The notes beneath the pieces were generated by a model, which was not told where the DNA came from, did not search any database, and saw only the letters and a list, made by a program, of their open reading frames with translations. Position numbers and translations under genes: made by a program. From Mycolicibacterium sp. GF69 (GTDB lineage Bacteria > Actinomycetota > Actinomycetes > Mycobacteriales > Mycobacteriaceae): a stretch of DNA of 64,000 nucleotides. Positions 24,561 through 33,590 of the stretch are shown here, in pieces (within the stretch, counting starts at the first letter, position 1; every line of letters starts with the position of its first letter). The stretch covers positions 1 through 64,000 of the forward strand of contig NZ_QMEW01000029.1 in assembly GCF_003284965.1 (NCBI RefSeq), given 5' to 3'.

Positions 24561-27392
24561 GTGGGTGAGAACACCTTTCGTGGTCAGACGGCCCGGGTAT
24601 ACGCCGATGTGCGTGACTTTCCCATCTATGTCTCCCACATCGATGACAACACCCGGTTGTGGTTCGCGCCGTGGCGAATCTGGGACGGCGCAACCTTCCT
24701 GATCGGTATCACGACGACAGTCTGGGCAACCCGCAAGTGGCTTGACTCCGGGCATGCCATCGCCATCGCACTGTTCGGCATCGCACTGACAGCGGCACTG
24801 ACGGTCGCCGCTCGCCAAATCCCAGTTTCTCGACCCAGCCCGCTCTACCGGATCGGCTGGCTGCTCGGCGGACTGTTGCACACCCAGCGCAAGGCCGGGG
24901 TCAACGGTGAGGGCGAGTCCGCTCTGTCGCCACCCAAAGAGGTGATCGGGAATCTGAGCTTCACCTCCGGTGGTGTCTACGCAGAGTTCATCGTGGACGG
25001 TCAACCCGGCGGAATGATGCCCTACGCACTCAAGGACGCGATTGCGATGCGTCACCGACCCTTGGTGCGCCAACTCCCCTCTGGGTTGCTGTTGTGGGGC
25101 TGCTGCGTGCGCCTTGACCACCGGCGGCTGCTGCGGTGGATGCTCTCGGGCTACGCGAACGAGCCCGCGTGGGTGCAGGAAGTCCGCGACTGGGAAGACT
25201 TCTTGACCATCGAGCCGTTCTACGAGCAGGTATTCGGCATACGCGTGCCGGTGGACTCCGGTCAGGCCGGCCGGACCGGAGTGGGTGGATTGGCCAAGGC
25301 GGCCACCGTGGTCGCCGGCCGCGACCCCGACGACCCGAGATCCCTTGCCGGGTACCAGGAAATGTCGGCCTCGATACTGTCGAAGATCCCCGCGGAGTTC
25401 AACGCGCGACCGGCCACCCCGCGCCAGATCCACTGGTGGTATCGGCGGCGGCTGGCCATCGGTGCCGTCAACGACCCCTTTCCGCACGGCGAAGGCGGTC
25501 CTGACCGGCTCACCGAAGCCGACTTTGCGGCCGTGGTGCCTGCGGACTTCGACTGTGGTGATCAGCAGGCCCGCAAGAAGGATCGCCGCTGGTGGCGCCG
25601 TGTTGTGCCATCGCTGGCAGCAGTGCTGGTGATCCGCGGTGCCCGGCGCCCGGACAGCTTTCAAAGCATGCTGGCCGTAGCGCAGATTCCGCGCGGCGGG
25701 TTGGCCTATCCACGTGCGGAATACCTGCTAGCGGTCTATGACGTGGACACACCTGCCGACATCGACTGGATTCAGCACATTTCTACCCGCCCGGCCGAGC
25801 AGGCGCTCACACGGATCGATCGCGCTCAGCGCAACCTCGATGATCAGGCGTTCCAGCGGGCCGGCAGACGGTCCAGCGACAGTGATCTCATCGAGCGCTA
25901 CTCATCGGCCGAGGAGTACAACGCCAAGCTGCGGGCCTCGAAGTTGGAGCGGGAAGTGGAGTCCACGACGGTGGTCGCCGTCGGAGCCCGCTCACGGGCC
26001 GAACTCGACGCGGCCTGCCAGCTGCTGCAAACCCACTTCGCAGAAGACCTCGACATGACGTTGAGTCGACGTCGCGGGAGCGCCCAAATAGGGCTGTGGC
26101 AAACCGGGCTGGCAGGCAGTGAAGAACGCAGCCCGCGCAGCCAGTTCAGCCAGCCGGGGACCACTACGGACTGGGCCCGTTTCTCTCCGCTGGTGTCCAG
26201 CAAGCTCGGTCACGACACCGGGATTCTGTTCGCCCGCAATCTGTCCACCCGCCGACCAACCCCTGTCCTGATCGAGCCCGAAGGCGCGAGCAGGCGGCGT
26301 CAGGTGCCTGGGATGCTGTTCTACGGTCCACCGGGAGGGGGCAAGTCTCAAGGCGCTAAGCGAGTGACGCTCGGTTTGCTTGCCCGGGGCAATCAGTGCA
26401 GCATCCTTGACCCTGGTTCCAATCCTGAGTGGGTGCGTGCGCTGGCGCATCTGGGGGATCGGGTGGCGGTGCTTGATCCCACACGCGGTCAAGTCTCGGT
26501 CGACGGGTTGCGCATCTTTCGCCGTGAAGTCGCCGTCGAACGCACTCTTGATCACCTGCTGCCCATGATGGGTGTCGAGCCCGATGCCGAGATCGCCCGA
26601 CAGCTCCGCTTTCTGTTGCGCCCCGATCAGCGGGTCGCCGAAAGCATGGGCGCCCTGGTTCGCTACCTCAACAGTTTGCAGGCAAGCGCCTACAAGGAGT
26701 ATGCGGAATTGGCGGCGCGCCTGGATATGTGGGCCAATATCGACTATCTGCGGGCGATGTTCGATGAGTCGCTGCCGATACCGCCGATCGCTGAGAAGGA
26801 CGCGGTGATCTGGCTGACCGGTGACCTGGAGTTGCCGACGACCTCCCAGACCGAGGATCTCCACCTCTACAAGCGCCAAACAGCGCGTGCGCGAGCCGGG
26901 TTGGCCATCTACGGGATGATCGCAGCGGTCACGCGGGAAAGCTACACCGGGCCCAATCGTCGGCCTGGCAAGTTCGGTTGGTTCGTTGCCGAGGAAGCCC
27001 GGGCGTACTTCGCCTCTCCCGTTGGCCGCGAAGATGCCACCGAGTTGATTACCCAAGGCCGCAAGCAGCGATACGGGCTGATCGGCATCGCACAGCATGT
27101 CGAGTATTTCGACGGGATTCCCACCAAGGATTTGCCGACGCGAGTCATTACACCGTTTAAGGCCTCCGCGCGAGAAGAAGCGACCGAAGAGTTCAAGCGC
27201 ATCGGGATTGACCCCGATGAGTATCCTGAGGTGCTCAACCTGCGCACCGCCGAGGGGCACGGCTACGCGTACATGATTGACGACACGGGCAGCACCGGCC
27301 TGATCGACATTCTGCAACCAGTACAGCCCGAGCTGCAGCAAGCCTTTGATACCCGCGGCCTTGAGGACGAGGCGCTGGAGCTGACGCGGTGA
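24561..27392 (+). CDS. virB4: VirB4-like conjugation ATPase with N-terminal membrane segments
   Basis: A 943-residue protein. Residues 1-100 hold two membrane segments (about 43-60 and 66-83), suggesting a fused VirB3/PrgI-like part. The VirB4/TraC body follows, with Walker A GPPGGGKS (about 590) and a C-terminal RecA-like core; the Walker B region reads GWFVAEEARAYF, with Glu where DEA is usual, followed by ITQGRKQRYGLIGIAQH. VirB4 energises assembly of the conjugation channel. Start GTG 24561 follows a GGAGG-type site. The stop overlaps the next gene. Confidence 0.92.
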   Translation: MGENTFRGQTARVYADVRDFPIYVSHIDDNTRLWFAPWRIWDGATFLIGITTTVWATRKWLDSGHAIAIALFGIALTAALTVAARQIPVSRPSPLYRIGWLLGGLLHTQRKAGVNGEGESALSPPKEVIGNLSFTSGGVYAEFIVDGQPGGMMPYALKDAIAMRHRPLVRQLPSGLLLWGCCVRLDHRRLLRWMLSGYANEPAWVQEVRDWEDFLTIEPFYEQVFGIRVPVDSGQAGRTGVGGLAKAATVVAGRDPDDPRSLAGYQEMSASILSKIPAEFNARPATPRQIHWWYRRRLAIGAVNDPFPHGEGGPDRLTEADFAAVVPADFDCGDQQARKKDRRWWRRVVPSLAAVLVIRGARRPDSFQSMLAVAQIPRGGLAYPRAEYLLAVYDVDTPADIDWIQHISTRPAEQALTRIDRAQRNLDDQAFQRAGRRSSDSDLIERYSSAEEYNAKLRASKLEREVESTTVVAVGARSRAELDAACQLLQTHFAEDLDMTLSRRRGSAQIGLWQTGLAGSEERSPRSQFSQPGTTTDWARFSPLVSSKLGHDTGILFARNLSTRRPTPVLIEPEGASRRRQVPGMLFYGPPGGGKSQGAKRVTLGLLARGNQCSILDPGSNPEWVRALAHLGDRVAVLDPTRGQVSVDGLRIFRREVAVERTLDHLLPMMGVEPDAEIARQLRFLLRPDQRVAESMGALVRYLNSLQASAYKEYAELAARLDMWANIDYLRAMFDESLPIPPIAEKDAVIWLTGDLELPTTSQTEDLHLYKRQTARARAGLAIYGMIAAVTRESYTGPNRRPGKFGWFVAEEARAYFASPVGREDATELITQGRKQRYGLIGIAQHVEYFDGIPTKDLPTRVITPFKASAREEATEEFKRIGIDPDEYPEVLNLRTAEGHGYAYMIDDTGSTGLIDILQPVQPELQQAFDTRGLEDEALELTR

Positions 27393-29503
27393 TGGCCGCC
27401 TACAGCGCCTGGCTATATGAGCACCCACGTATCCGGCGGGCGTGGCTGATCGCTCAACTCCTGTGGGCGGGTTGGATGATGGCCCTGCTGACCGCCCCAC
27501 ACGCGGTGGCGGCCGGGTTCGCCGGGGCACTCAACTGGCCCAGCCCGATCGTGGACACCTACGACCAACCGGTGGGCACCTACTTCATCAGCACGGTGTC
27601 GATGCTCGACGCCATCCGCACCCAGGGCAGCGACGTCAGCATTATCGATCCGGGTTCCTGGATTCCCGCGTTGACCGACCGCTTCGAAATCGCCATGACC
27701 TACAGCCAATTGGCCGTCATCCTCGGATGGTTCTGCGGGTTCTTGGTGATGGTGGGTGCGGTCGGAATCTGGTTCATCAAGATTGCGCTGGGCTCGGCCT
27801 GGTTGGGCTGGCTGGCCGCACTGGCCGCGCCCGTGCTGGTCGCGATCAACAATCTGCTCGGTGAGTTTCAGATCATTCCACTGGCACTGATCATCTGTGT
27901 CTTCATCGGCGGAATCATCGCATTGACCAAAGGCTTTGGGCGCGGCGCCGGCGTGATGTGCAGCGGGTTCCTGGTGATCTTGCTGATCGGGTTCTTCCTC
28001 AACGACCCGGTGAAGGAACTCGGAGGCGACGGCCTGCTCGCTGCCGGCCGGGCCATCGGATTCGAGCTGTCGTTGGGAATCGCCAACAACGGCAGCTTCG
28101 ACCCATCCGGTAACGCCGACGGTCAGATCGAAGTGCTCTCGCAGTGGATGGCCACCACCCTGATCCGCCACCCCATTCAGATCGCCAACTTCGGCAGCGT
28201 GATCGACAACATCGACGGATGCGCACAAGCCTGGAACGCCGCGCTCAACGCCTCTACGGTCCTGACACCCGCAACCCAGGCGCTCGCACCGGCAGGAAGC
28301 CACGACGGGCCGGTAGAAGCGATGCGGGCCTGCGGCGCGGGCGATGCCTATGCCCACGCTCACTTTCTCAGCGGCGAGACGATCGGGCTGATGTTCTTCA
28401 TCAACTGCGTCGTGCTGGTCGTGCTGATGCTGCTGTGCTACATCGGCTGTGAAGTCATTCGCATCGGGTTCAAAGCGTTCTGGAACGTGCTGGTGCTGGT
28501 GCCGGCCGCCGCGGTAGCCGTCGCGCCAGGACCTCAGCGTGAGTTCGCCAAACGCACCGCCATCAAGTTGATCGTTCACGCCCTGGAAATGCTGTTCGCT
28601 ACAGCGGCTTTCGGCATTGTCCTGGTGCTGATGTCCCGAGTATCGACCGGGCAACTTGACGGTTTCGAGGTTCAGCACCCGATTGCGATCCTGCTGCTCA
28701 TGCTGCTGTTCTCCGGTGGAGCGGTGTTCGGGTTCAGGGCGCTGATGCGAGGCTTCGGTGATCGAGGCCTGCCGGGGCCGATGTCGGTGCTGCGCAAGAC
28801 CGCTGCCATCGGAGCCGGTCCAATGAGCTTCTACCCGGCGATGCGCGACATGGGCCGCTCAATGCGCCGCGACATCAACGCCGACGGTGTGGGTATGCCA
28901 AGTTCAGGCAAACCCGGCGATGAGGGCACCCGAGCCCCCGCAGCCAAGGGCCGCAAGGCACATCCCAATCCCGGTGGCATCCCCTCCGATAGCGGGTCAT
29001 CTCCGAGCGCAACGCCGCCGTCTACAACCACACCCGCTACTGGCGCACACGCGGGCGGGTCTGCCGCTGCCGGGACCGCGGCGCGCGGGGCAGCCGCCCG
29101 TGGTGCAGCGGGCGGGGCGGCGGCCAGCGGAGGCGCAGCAGGCGGGGCCGCTGCGGGCGGCGGTGGCGCGGCGGCCGCCGCTGCGGCCGGGCCGGCCGCC
29201 CCTGTGGTCGCTGGAGCCGTGGTCGCGTCAAAGGTGATCGAACGGCAGCAAGCCAACAAGCGCCGCGACACCGGGCCCGCTGCGAGCAGCACCACGAAGG
29301 CAAGCACGGATGCACCCGCCGCGCCGGGGCGCACCAGTGCCGCCCCGAGCACCCGGCCCCAAACACCGCCCAGTGGGCGCACCGATGAGCAACCGACACA
29401 GCAGCGTCCATCGGCTCAACAATCTCCGGCGTCGAGCACGAGCACCCCGAACGAGTCTCCCGGGCGCAAGCCACAGCCCCCGCAGGACGGCAGGACATCA
29501 TGA
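27389..29503 (+). CDS. VirB6-like polytopic conjugation channel protein
   Basis: A 704-residue protein starting at GTG 27389 (ATG 27392 equally likely), overlapping the virB4 stop. The N-terminal 480 residues include about eight hydrophobic segments and an extracytoplasmic loop with three Cys near 245-310. The last 220 residues are low complexity: a Gly/Ala repeat-like run from about 545 and a Pro/Ser/Thr-rich tail. Length, topology and position after VirB4 fit VirB6/TcpH-type proteins, which form the inner-membrane channel. The Ala/Gly tail is cytosolic or surface-exposed depending on topology, which cannot be fixed here. Confidence 0.82.
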   Translation: MMAAYSAWLYEHPRIRRAWLIAQLLWAGWMMALLTAPHAVAAGFAGALNWPSPIVDTYDQPVGTYFISTVSMLDAIRTQGSDVSIIDPGSWIPALTDRFEIAMTYSQLAVILGWFCGFLVMVGAVGIWFIKIALGSAWLGWLAALAAPVLVAINNLLGEFQIIPLALIICVFIGGIIALTKGFGRGAGVMCSGFLVILLIGFFLNDPVKELGGDGLLAAGRAIGFELSLGIANNGSFDPSGNADGQIEVLSQWMATTLIRHPIQIANFGSVIDNIDGCAQAWNAALNASTVLTPATQALAPAGSHDGPVEAMRACGAGDAYAHAHFLSGETIGLMFFINCVVLVVLMLLCYIGCEVIRIGFKAFWNVLVLVPAAAVAVAPGPQREFAKRTAIKLIVHALEMLFATAAFGIVLVLMSRVSTGQLDGFEVQHPIAILLLMLLFSGGAVFGFRALMRGFGDRGLPGPMSVLRKTAAIGAGPMSFYPAMRDMGRSMRRDINADGVGMPSSGKPGDEGTRAPAAKGRKAHPNPGGIPSDSGSSPSATPPSTTTPATGAHAGGSAAAGTAARGAAARGAAGGAAASGGAAGGAAAGGGGAAAAAAAGPAAPVVAGAVVASKVIERQQANKRRDTGPAASSTTKASTDAPAAPGRTSAAPSTRPQTPPSGRTDEQPTQQRPSAQQSPASSTSTPNESPGRKPQPPQDGRTS

Positions 29504-30195
29504 CCGCTACCGGCATATATCTGGACGCAGAACTGAACACCACCGGACGCGCTTATTGGGCCATGTCACGGATGGTCAATCACGGGTGGTCGGTCCTGAG
29601 CTTCGGACTCGACTGCGGCGGGTGGCTGCGGCTTCGCACCCCGGCGGGGGTGGAGTTGCCCGTAGCCGCCGATCCGATTGACCACACACCGTCATCCCAG
29701 CAGCGGATACAGGGCCAGCCCAGTGTGCCGCTGCTGCCGCTGCACGCCTGCCGACTGCTCCACCAATGCGCCCACGAGCGAGCAGTCGCGCACCGTGGCG
29801 ACGACGCCGCCCGCACGATCGCAGCGATGCTGCGCCTGGGAATGCCGGCCGGGCGGGCGCATTCCGACGATGCGCGGTGCCCGTGGTATCTGCCTCATCA
29901 CGGTGCCGCGCAACCGCCGGAATCGGTGCGCCGGGCTTACTGGGCGGCGACCACACTCACCGATGACTACGGATGGCGTATCACGGGTGTCGACGCGCGA
30001 GGGTTCACCGCGGTCGGTCCCTACGACGAGGAGGAAGTTCGGTACCGGAGTGCGACGGCGGCTGACTGCACCACCTCAGGTCGGCTCACGCGGCTGCTCG
30101 CTGCGGTCGCCACAGACGGCTGCACCGCCGACCTGGAACGTTTGATTCTTGAGCACCAGCACGTCCGCCGCAACATGGCGGTGGCCCGATCATGA
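29500..30195 (+). CDS. Hypothetical protein in conjugation operon
   Basis: A 231-residue soluble protein, overlapping the VirB6-like stop by four bases (ATGA). It has several His and Cys (LHACRLLHQCAHERAVAHR, residues about 83-102; CPWYLPHH about 127-134) that could bind metal. Two copies of a TTGRAYW/VRRAYW-like region (about 15-20 and 143-148) suggest an internal duplication of a domain of about 120 residues. No family was recognised. Its stop overlaps the next start. Confidence 0.7.
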   Translation: MTATGIYLDAELNTTGRAYWAMSRMVNHGWSVLSFGLDCGGWLRLRTPAGVELPVAADPIDHTPSSQQRIQGQPSVPLLPLHACRLLHQCAHERAVAHRGDDAARTIAAMLRLGMPAGRAHSDDARCPWYLPHHGAAQPPESVRRAYWAATTLTDDYGWRITGVDARGFTAVGPYDEEEVRYRSATAADCTTSGRLTRLLAAVATDGCTADLERLILEHQHVRRNMAVARS

Positions 30196-31010
30196 CCAGC
30201 CGCACTCTTCCCAGCGACCTTGCCCGCCTCCGCGGCAACGGTCTGGCTCGAGGGCACGCACGTGTCGCAGACTTCCGTGCTGGCGGTCCAGACATGTGCG
30301 GTGCTCCACACCGGCTCGGTGCTGATGGTGTGCCTCCAGTGCCATGCGCCAGTGCCTCCGAGGCTCATCGCCTGGCCGCACTAGTCGAGTATGCGGTACG
30401 TCTAGCGGGCAGCCTCGATGAACTCGCGCGGGCCCGTCAGGCTCTCGCCGCCGTGGACTGTGCTTGCGCACCTGAGGATTTCGGATGCGTGCGGCGGGTG
30501 CTCCACGACGTTTTGCACACGCCGGACCCGAGCGCAGAGACCGGGTTGGCGATGGGGTTGACTGTGCGACGGCCGTGGGCATCGATGCTGCTGGTGTCGA
30601 GTCAGATCGGCGGGAAGAACGTCGAGAACCGGACAGATTCCACCGACTATCGCGGTCCTGTACTGATCTACGGTGGTACCCGTATCGACCAGGCCGGTAT
30701 CGAGCTCGGTGCACAGCTGGGCATGCGAGAGATGAACTTTCATTGCGACCAGCAGGGCTGGCTCGGCGCAACCGTACTTGTGGACGTGCATCGGGCCCAA
30801 GGGTGCTGCGCCCCGTGGGGTACGACTCCGTTTAACCCTGGCCAGCCCAAGTATCACTGGGTGTTCGAGGCACCCGCGCGGCTGGCTGCCCGTCCATGGC
30901 ACGACAACGCCAAAGGCTTTGACGGCCTGCGGCCAGTGTCGTGGTCGGCGCTGGTCAGCCGTAAGGCGGCACGCTACGCCCGGCAAGGAGTGACCGGTGC
31001 ATCCAGGTGA
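30192..31010 (+). CDS. ASCH-domain protein
   Basis: A 272-residue protein. The C-terminal half, from about residue 122, has the ASCH fold signature: a GLTVRRPWASML start, NVENRT, YRGPVLIYGGTRID, then KYHWVFEAP. ASCH domains are PUA-like folds that bind RNA or modified nucleotides; some are amidohydrolases acting on modified cytidine. The N-terminal half has Cys clusters (MCGAPHR, VPCAS, DCACAPEDFGC) of unknown role. It is coupled on both sides (ATGA overlaps). Why a conjugation operon carries it is unknown; modified DNA or RNA handling during entry is a guess. Confidence 0.78.
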   Translation: MTSRTLPSDLARLRGNGLARGHARVADFRAGGPDMCGAPHRLGADGVPPVPCASASEAHRLAALVEYAVRLAGSLDELARARQALAAVDCACAPEDFGCVRRVLHDVLHTPDPSAETGLAMGLTVRRPWASMLLVSSQIGGKNVENRTDSTDYRGPVLIYGGTRIDQAGIELGAQLGMREMNFHCDQQGWLGATVLVDVHRAQGCCAPWGTTPFNPGQPKYHWVFEAPARLAARPWHDNAKGFDGLRPVSWSALVSRKAARYARQGVTGASR

Positions 31011-31773
31011 GGGTGATGATCAGGGCTGCTGGCAGCAGTGGCGCACCGACCGCGACCGCGAGGAACAACGTCGGATAGCCCAGCAACGGCGTGACCGCAA
31101 GGTCCGCAACAAGCTCAGTCGTGTTGTGGCGGTCCTTGACGAACTGCTCAGTCCGGGTCAGCAGCAGCCACGTTGCCTCGGTGACGTCGCGGACTTCTAT
31201 CAGGTGAGCCAGTACCGGCTTTCGACTGTGCTCGAAAAGCACCGCGAAGAGTTCAGTCAGGATGGTTGGCGACCACACAACCGCGACCACGACGGGCAGG
31301 ACCTGTGGACTGATCGCGCCGTGGTCCGGGCCGGGTTGTTGCTGGAGAAGTCCGCTGTGGCAGCCCATCTGCGCCATTTGCTCGGGGTGGGCGACATTCC
31401 GCTGGTGTACTCCCAGGGCGAGGCTCGCTTGGCTGAATGCCGGCAGCTCTACAACAAGGCTCTGACGGTCGTTGCCGACATCCATGGCGAGTCCAGCCCA
31501 GATGAGCTATGGCGGGCCATGCAGGGTGCCGATAGGTACGACCTGATGGCGATGGTGATGACCTTGGCTGCGCTCACTCCCTACGACCGTCCCAGCTTGG
31601 GACAGTGGCTACGCGAAATCAGCGGGCTCACCACGAAAGACGGGAGTATCGCACGGGGGCTAGCGCTGCTGATTCCTCAGCGCCAGGCGGTCGATGTACG
31701 AAAGCTCAAGGAGCCTGGCTCTGCACGCTCGAACAGATTGCGCGCAGACGGTGAAGGGGCGGTGTGCCAATGA
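30997..31773 (+). CDS. Hypothetical protein in conjugation operon
   Basis: A 258-residue soluble protein with a highly charged N-terminus (residues 15-40, Arg/Gln/Glu-rich), then LGDVADFYQVSQYRLSTVLE, which looks like a helix-turn-helix (about 62-80), and a mostly helical remainder. The GTG start at 30997 overlaps the ASCH gene by 14 bases, and its stop overlaps the next ATG. It may be a DNA-binding accessory protein; no family was recognised. Confidence 0.68.
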   Translation: MHPGEGDDQGCWQQWRTDRDREEQRRIAQQRRDRKVRNKLSRVVAVLDELLSPGQQQPRCLGDVADFYQVSQYRLSTVLEKHREEFSQDGWRPHNRDHDGQDLWTDRAVVRAGLLLEKSAVAAHLRHLLGVGDIPLVYSQGEARLAECRQLYNKALTVVADIHGESSPDELWRAMQGADRYDLMAMVMTLAALTPYDRPSLGQWLREISGLTTKDGSIARGLALLIPQRQAVDVRKLKEPGSARSNRLRADGEGAVCQ

Positions 31774-32606
31774 GTTCCGCTGCGCATCTTCGCTCACCGT
31801 TGGTAGAACGGGGCCCTCGCTCGGAACAGACCGGTCGGCAGATCGCCAGCCTGTTGCCCCCGCACACACACTATGTACAACCGCTGTCGGGGACGCTGGA
31901 GGTTCTGCTTCACAAACCGTGCAGTGCGCTGGAGACGGTCAACGATGTGGATCGCGAGCTGGTCACGTTCTGGAAGGTCTTGCGTGATCGGCCGGCTGAG
32001 CTGGCCCGGGCGTGTGCGTTGACTCCACACTCGCGGGTGGAATTCTCATCCGCCATTAGCGGTTCCCGCATCCCCGGTGAGGCCAACGAAGTGGAGATTG
32101 CCCGGCGAGTATGGCTGCGCCTCAATCACAGTCAGTCCGGTCCAGCACGGATGCGTCCTCAGTGGCAGAACGCTGCAACCCACCGCAAGATGGCGTCAGC
32201 GCTGGATATTGCCATCGATCAGATGACCGAGACCGCCGCCCGGATCAAGCGGGTGAGTCTGGAATCGGCCGCTCCTGTGAAGTTGATCGCCGCGGTGGCA
32301 CGCCAGCTTGGGGTGTGTATCTATCTCGATCTACGACCGGATGTGTTCGGTGCCCAGGGCGCCAGTCTGGTCCATGGTGCTCGCGTGGAGCCGGTGCAGG
32401 TTCTGCGGGCAGTGTCCACGGCTAAAGCTGCCGTGGTGATCCGTGCGGAGCGCAGCGCGATCACAGACAGTCCAGTACGGAGCTGGACGTGCACGTCGGT
32501 GGGGGAGCAGCGGGACGGTTCAGCGGTGCACCTGTGGTCGAACCGCGTGCTCTCGATGCAGGAGCACCTGTTCGACCTTGGTGACTATGGTCTGGGGGCG
32601 ACGTGA
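31770..32606 (+). CDS. D12-class adenine methyltransferase-like protein lacking catalytic motifs
   Basis: Starts at ATG 31770 (ATGA overlap), 278 residues. The region from about 25 to 95 follows the D12/Dam-like family: IASLLPPHTHYVQPLSGTLE, then VNDVDRELVTFWKVLRDRP and ALTPHSRVEF. Key motifs are lost. The FxGGK at the start is ERGPRSEQTG, the FxGxG-type SAM loop is LSGT, and the DPPY catalytic motif is replaced by YLDLRPD (about 188-194). It cannot be a working methylase, yet the frame is intact and coupled to its neighbours. It may have become a DNA-binding or decoy protein. A separate remnant of an active-type D12 N-terminus lies at 34825. Confidence 0.75.
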   Translation: MSSAAHLRSPLVERGPRSEQTGRQIASLLPPHTHYVQPLSGTLEVLLHKPCSALETVNDVDRELVTFWKVLRDRPAELARACALTPHSRVEFSSAISGSRIPGEANEVEIARRVWLRLNHSQSGPARMRPQWQNAATHRKMASALDIAIDQMTETAARIKRVSLESAAPVKLIAAVARQLGVCIYLDLRPDVFGAQGASLVHGARVEPVQVLRAVSTAKAAVVIRAERSAITDSPVRSWTCTSVGEQRDGSAVHLWSNRVLSMQEHLFDLGDYGLGAT

Positions 32607-32956
32607 CCACGGCGGATACTCTCGCGGTCCGCGAGCAACTGGTCGCGGTTCTGCGAGCCGCCGACAGGCCAATGACGAGCGCTGAGCTGGCTGGCGTCCT
32701 GCCGTGGCAGACCCACCGTTTGGATGTGGGCTGCGAGCTGGTGTGCCAGGCACCGAGGCGGCCGGCGGTCATGCGGGTGATCGAGTGTCATCGAACCTGG
32801 CATTTGGTGAGTCGTCCGCGGTCCTCGCAGGACTCACGAACGGGTATCTACCGGCACCTCAGGGCCCTCGCCCGCGAAGGGATCATACGGGCAATCCCGT
32901 TGGGGCCGCGCAAAGTTCAGTGGACATATGTAGGAGATTCGAGGAGTGCACCATGA
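32603..32956 (+). CDS. Winged-helix-like DNA-binding protein
   Basis: A 117-residue protein. REQLVAVLRAADRPMTSAEL at residues 10-29 looks like the first helices of a winged helix, and TGIYRHLRALAREGIIRAI (about 80-98) looks like a recognition helix and wing typical of small transcription regulators. The start overlaps the previous stop (ATGA) and the stop overlaps the NrdH start. The target is unknown. Confidence 0.68.
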   Translation: MTTADTLAVREQLVAVLRAADRPMTSAELAGVLPWQTHRLDVGCELVCQAPRRPAVMRVIECHRTWHLVSRPRSSQDSRTGIYRHLRALAREGIIRAIPLGPRKVQWTYVGDSRSAP

Positions 32957-33216
32957 GGAACATCACCGTGTACAGCAAGCCTGGTTGCGTGCAGTGCCGC
33001 GCCACCGCCCGAGGATTCGCCAAAGCCGGTGTCGCCATCGACATCATCGACGTCAGCACCGACCCCACCGCCGCCGCCATGCTCACCGACTGGGGCTACC
33101 TCAGCGTGCCCGTCATCGTCACCCCCGACGGCCAACACTGGGCAGGACACCGCCCCGACCGCATCACCGCCGCCGCCCGCGCGGCGGCTCAGACACACGC
33201 ACAGCTATCTGTGTAG
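32953..33216 (+). CDS. NrdH-type glutaredoxin-like redox protein
   Basis: An 87-residue thioredoxin-fold protein: ITVYSKPGCVQCRATARGF with active site CVQC, the conserved cis-Pro in VPVIVT and the WxGxxPDR-type end (HWAGHRPDRI) of NrdH redoxins. NrdH supplies electrons to class Ib ribonucleotide reductase; no nrdE or nrdF gene is in the window, so the host enzyme or another partner must use it. GAGGAG at 32941 precedes the ATG. A second, different NrdH is at 47632. Confidence 0.88.
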   Translation: MRNITVYSKPGCVQCRATARGFAKAGVAIDIIDVSTDPTAAAMLTDWGYLSVPVIVTPDGQHWAGHRPDRITAAARAAAQTHAQLSV

Positions 33217-33248
33217 GGCAGACAAACCCAACGGAATCGAGAACCGAT

Positions 33249-33590
33249 ATGGCAACCAACGACTCACGGCCGCTATATGTGTCCGAGCCGTCCAGGGGAC
33301 GGGCCTGGGCTGTGAAGCAGTCTGTGGCTCGCGCGATCAGAGCGGTTCCCGCGCCGTCCTCACTGGGGTGCCCCTGCGAACTCTGTTCCTGCTGGTGGTG
33401 GACCGCTGAGCGCCTGGGCCGACACCAGCTCATCATGACCCACAACGAGAACAATTACCGACATGCCCTCGCACTAGCCGCTACGTTGCTCACCGACCCA
33501 ATCGTGACAGTGTCCAGCAGGGAGGACCTGGCCGAGCTGGTGTCCCCGCGGCCCCTCCACGCACAACTCCAGATCGTCGCATTCCGGTGA
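33249..33590 (+). CDS. Small Cys-rich hypothetical protein
   Basis: A 113-residue protein from ATG 33249; the frame upstream to 32946 is not needed. It contains GCPCELCSCWWWTAERLG (about 41-58), four Cys next to three Trp, which looks like a metal-binding or redox patch. The rest is helical. It follows the NrdH-like gene by 32 bases and overlaps the next gene start. No family was recognised. Confidence 0.6.
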   Translation: MATNDSRPLYVSEPSRGRAWAVKQSVARAIRAVPAPSSLGCPCELCSCWWWTAERLGRHQLIMTHNENNYRHALALAATLLTDPIVTVSSREDLAELVSPRPLHAQLQIVAFR

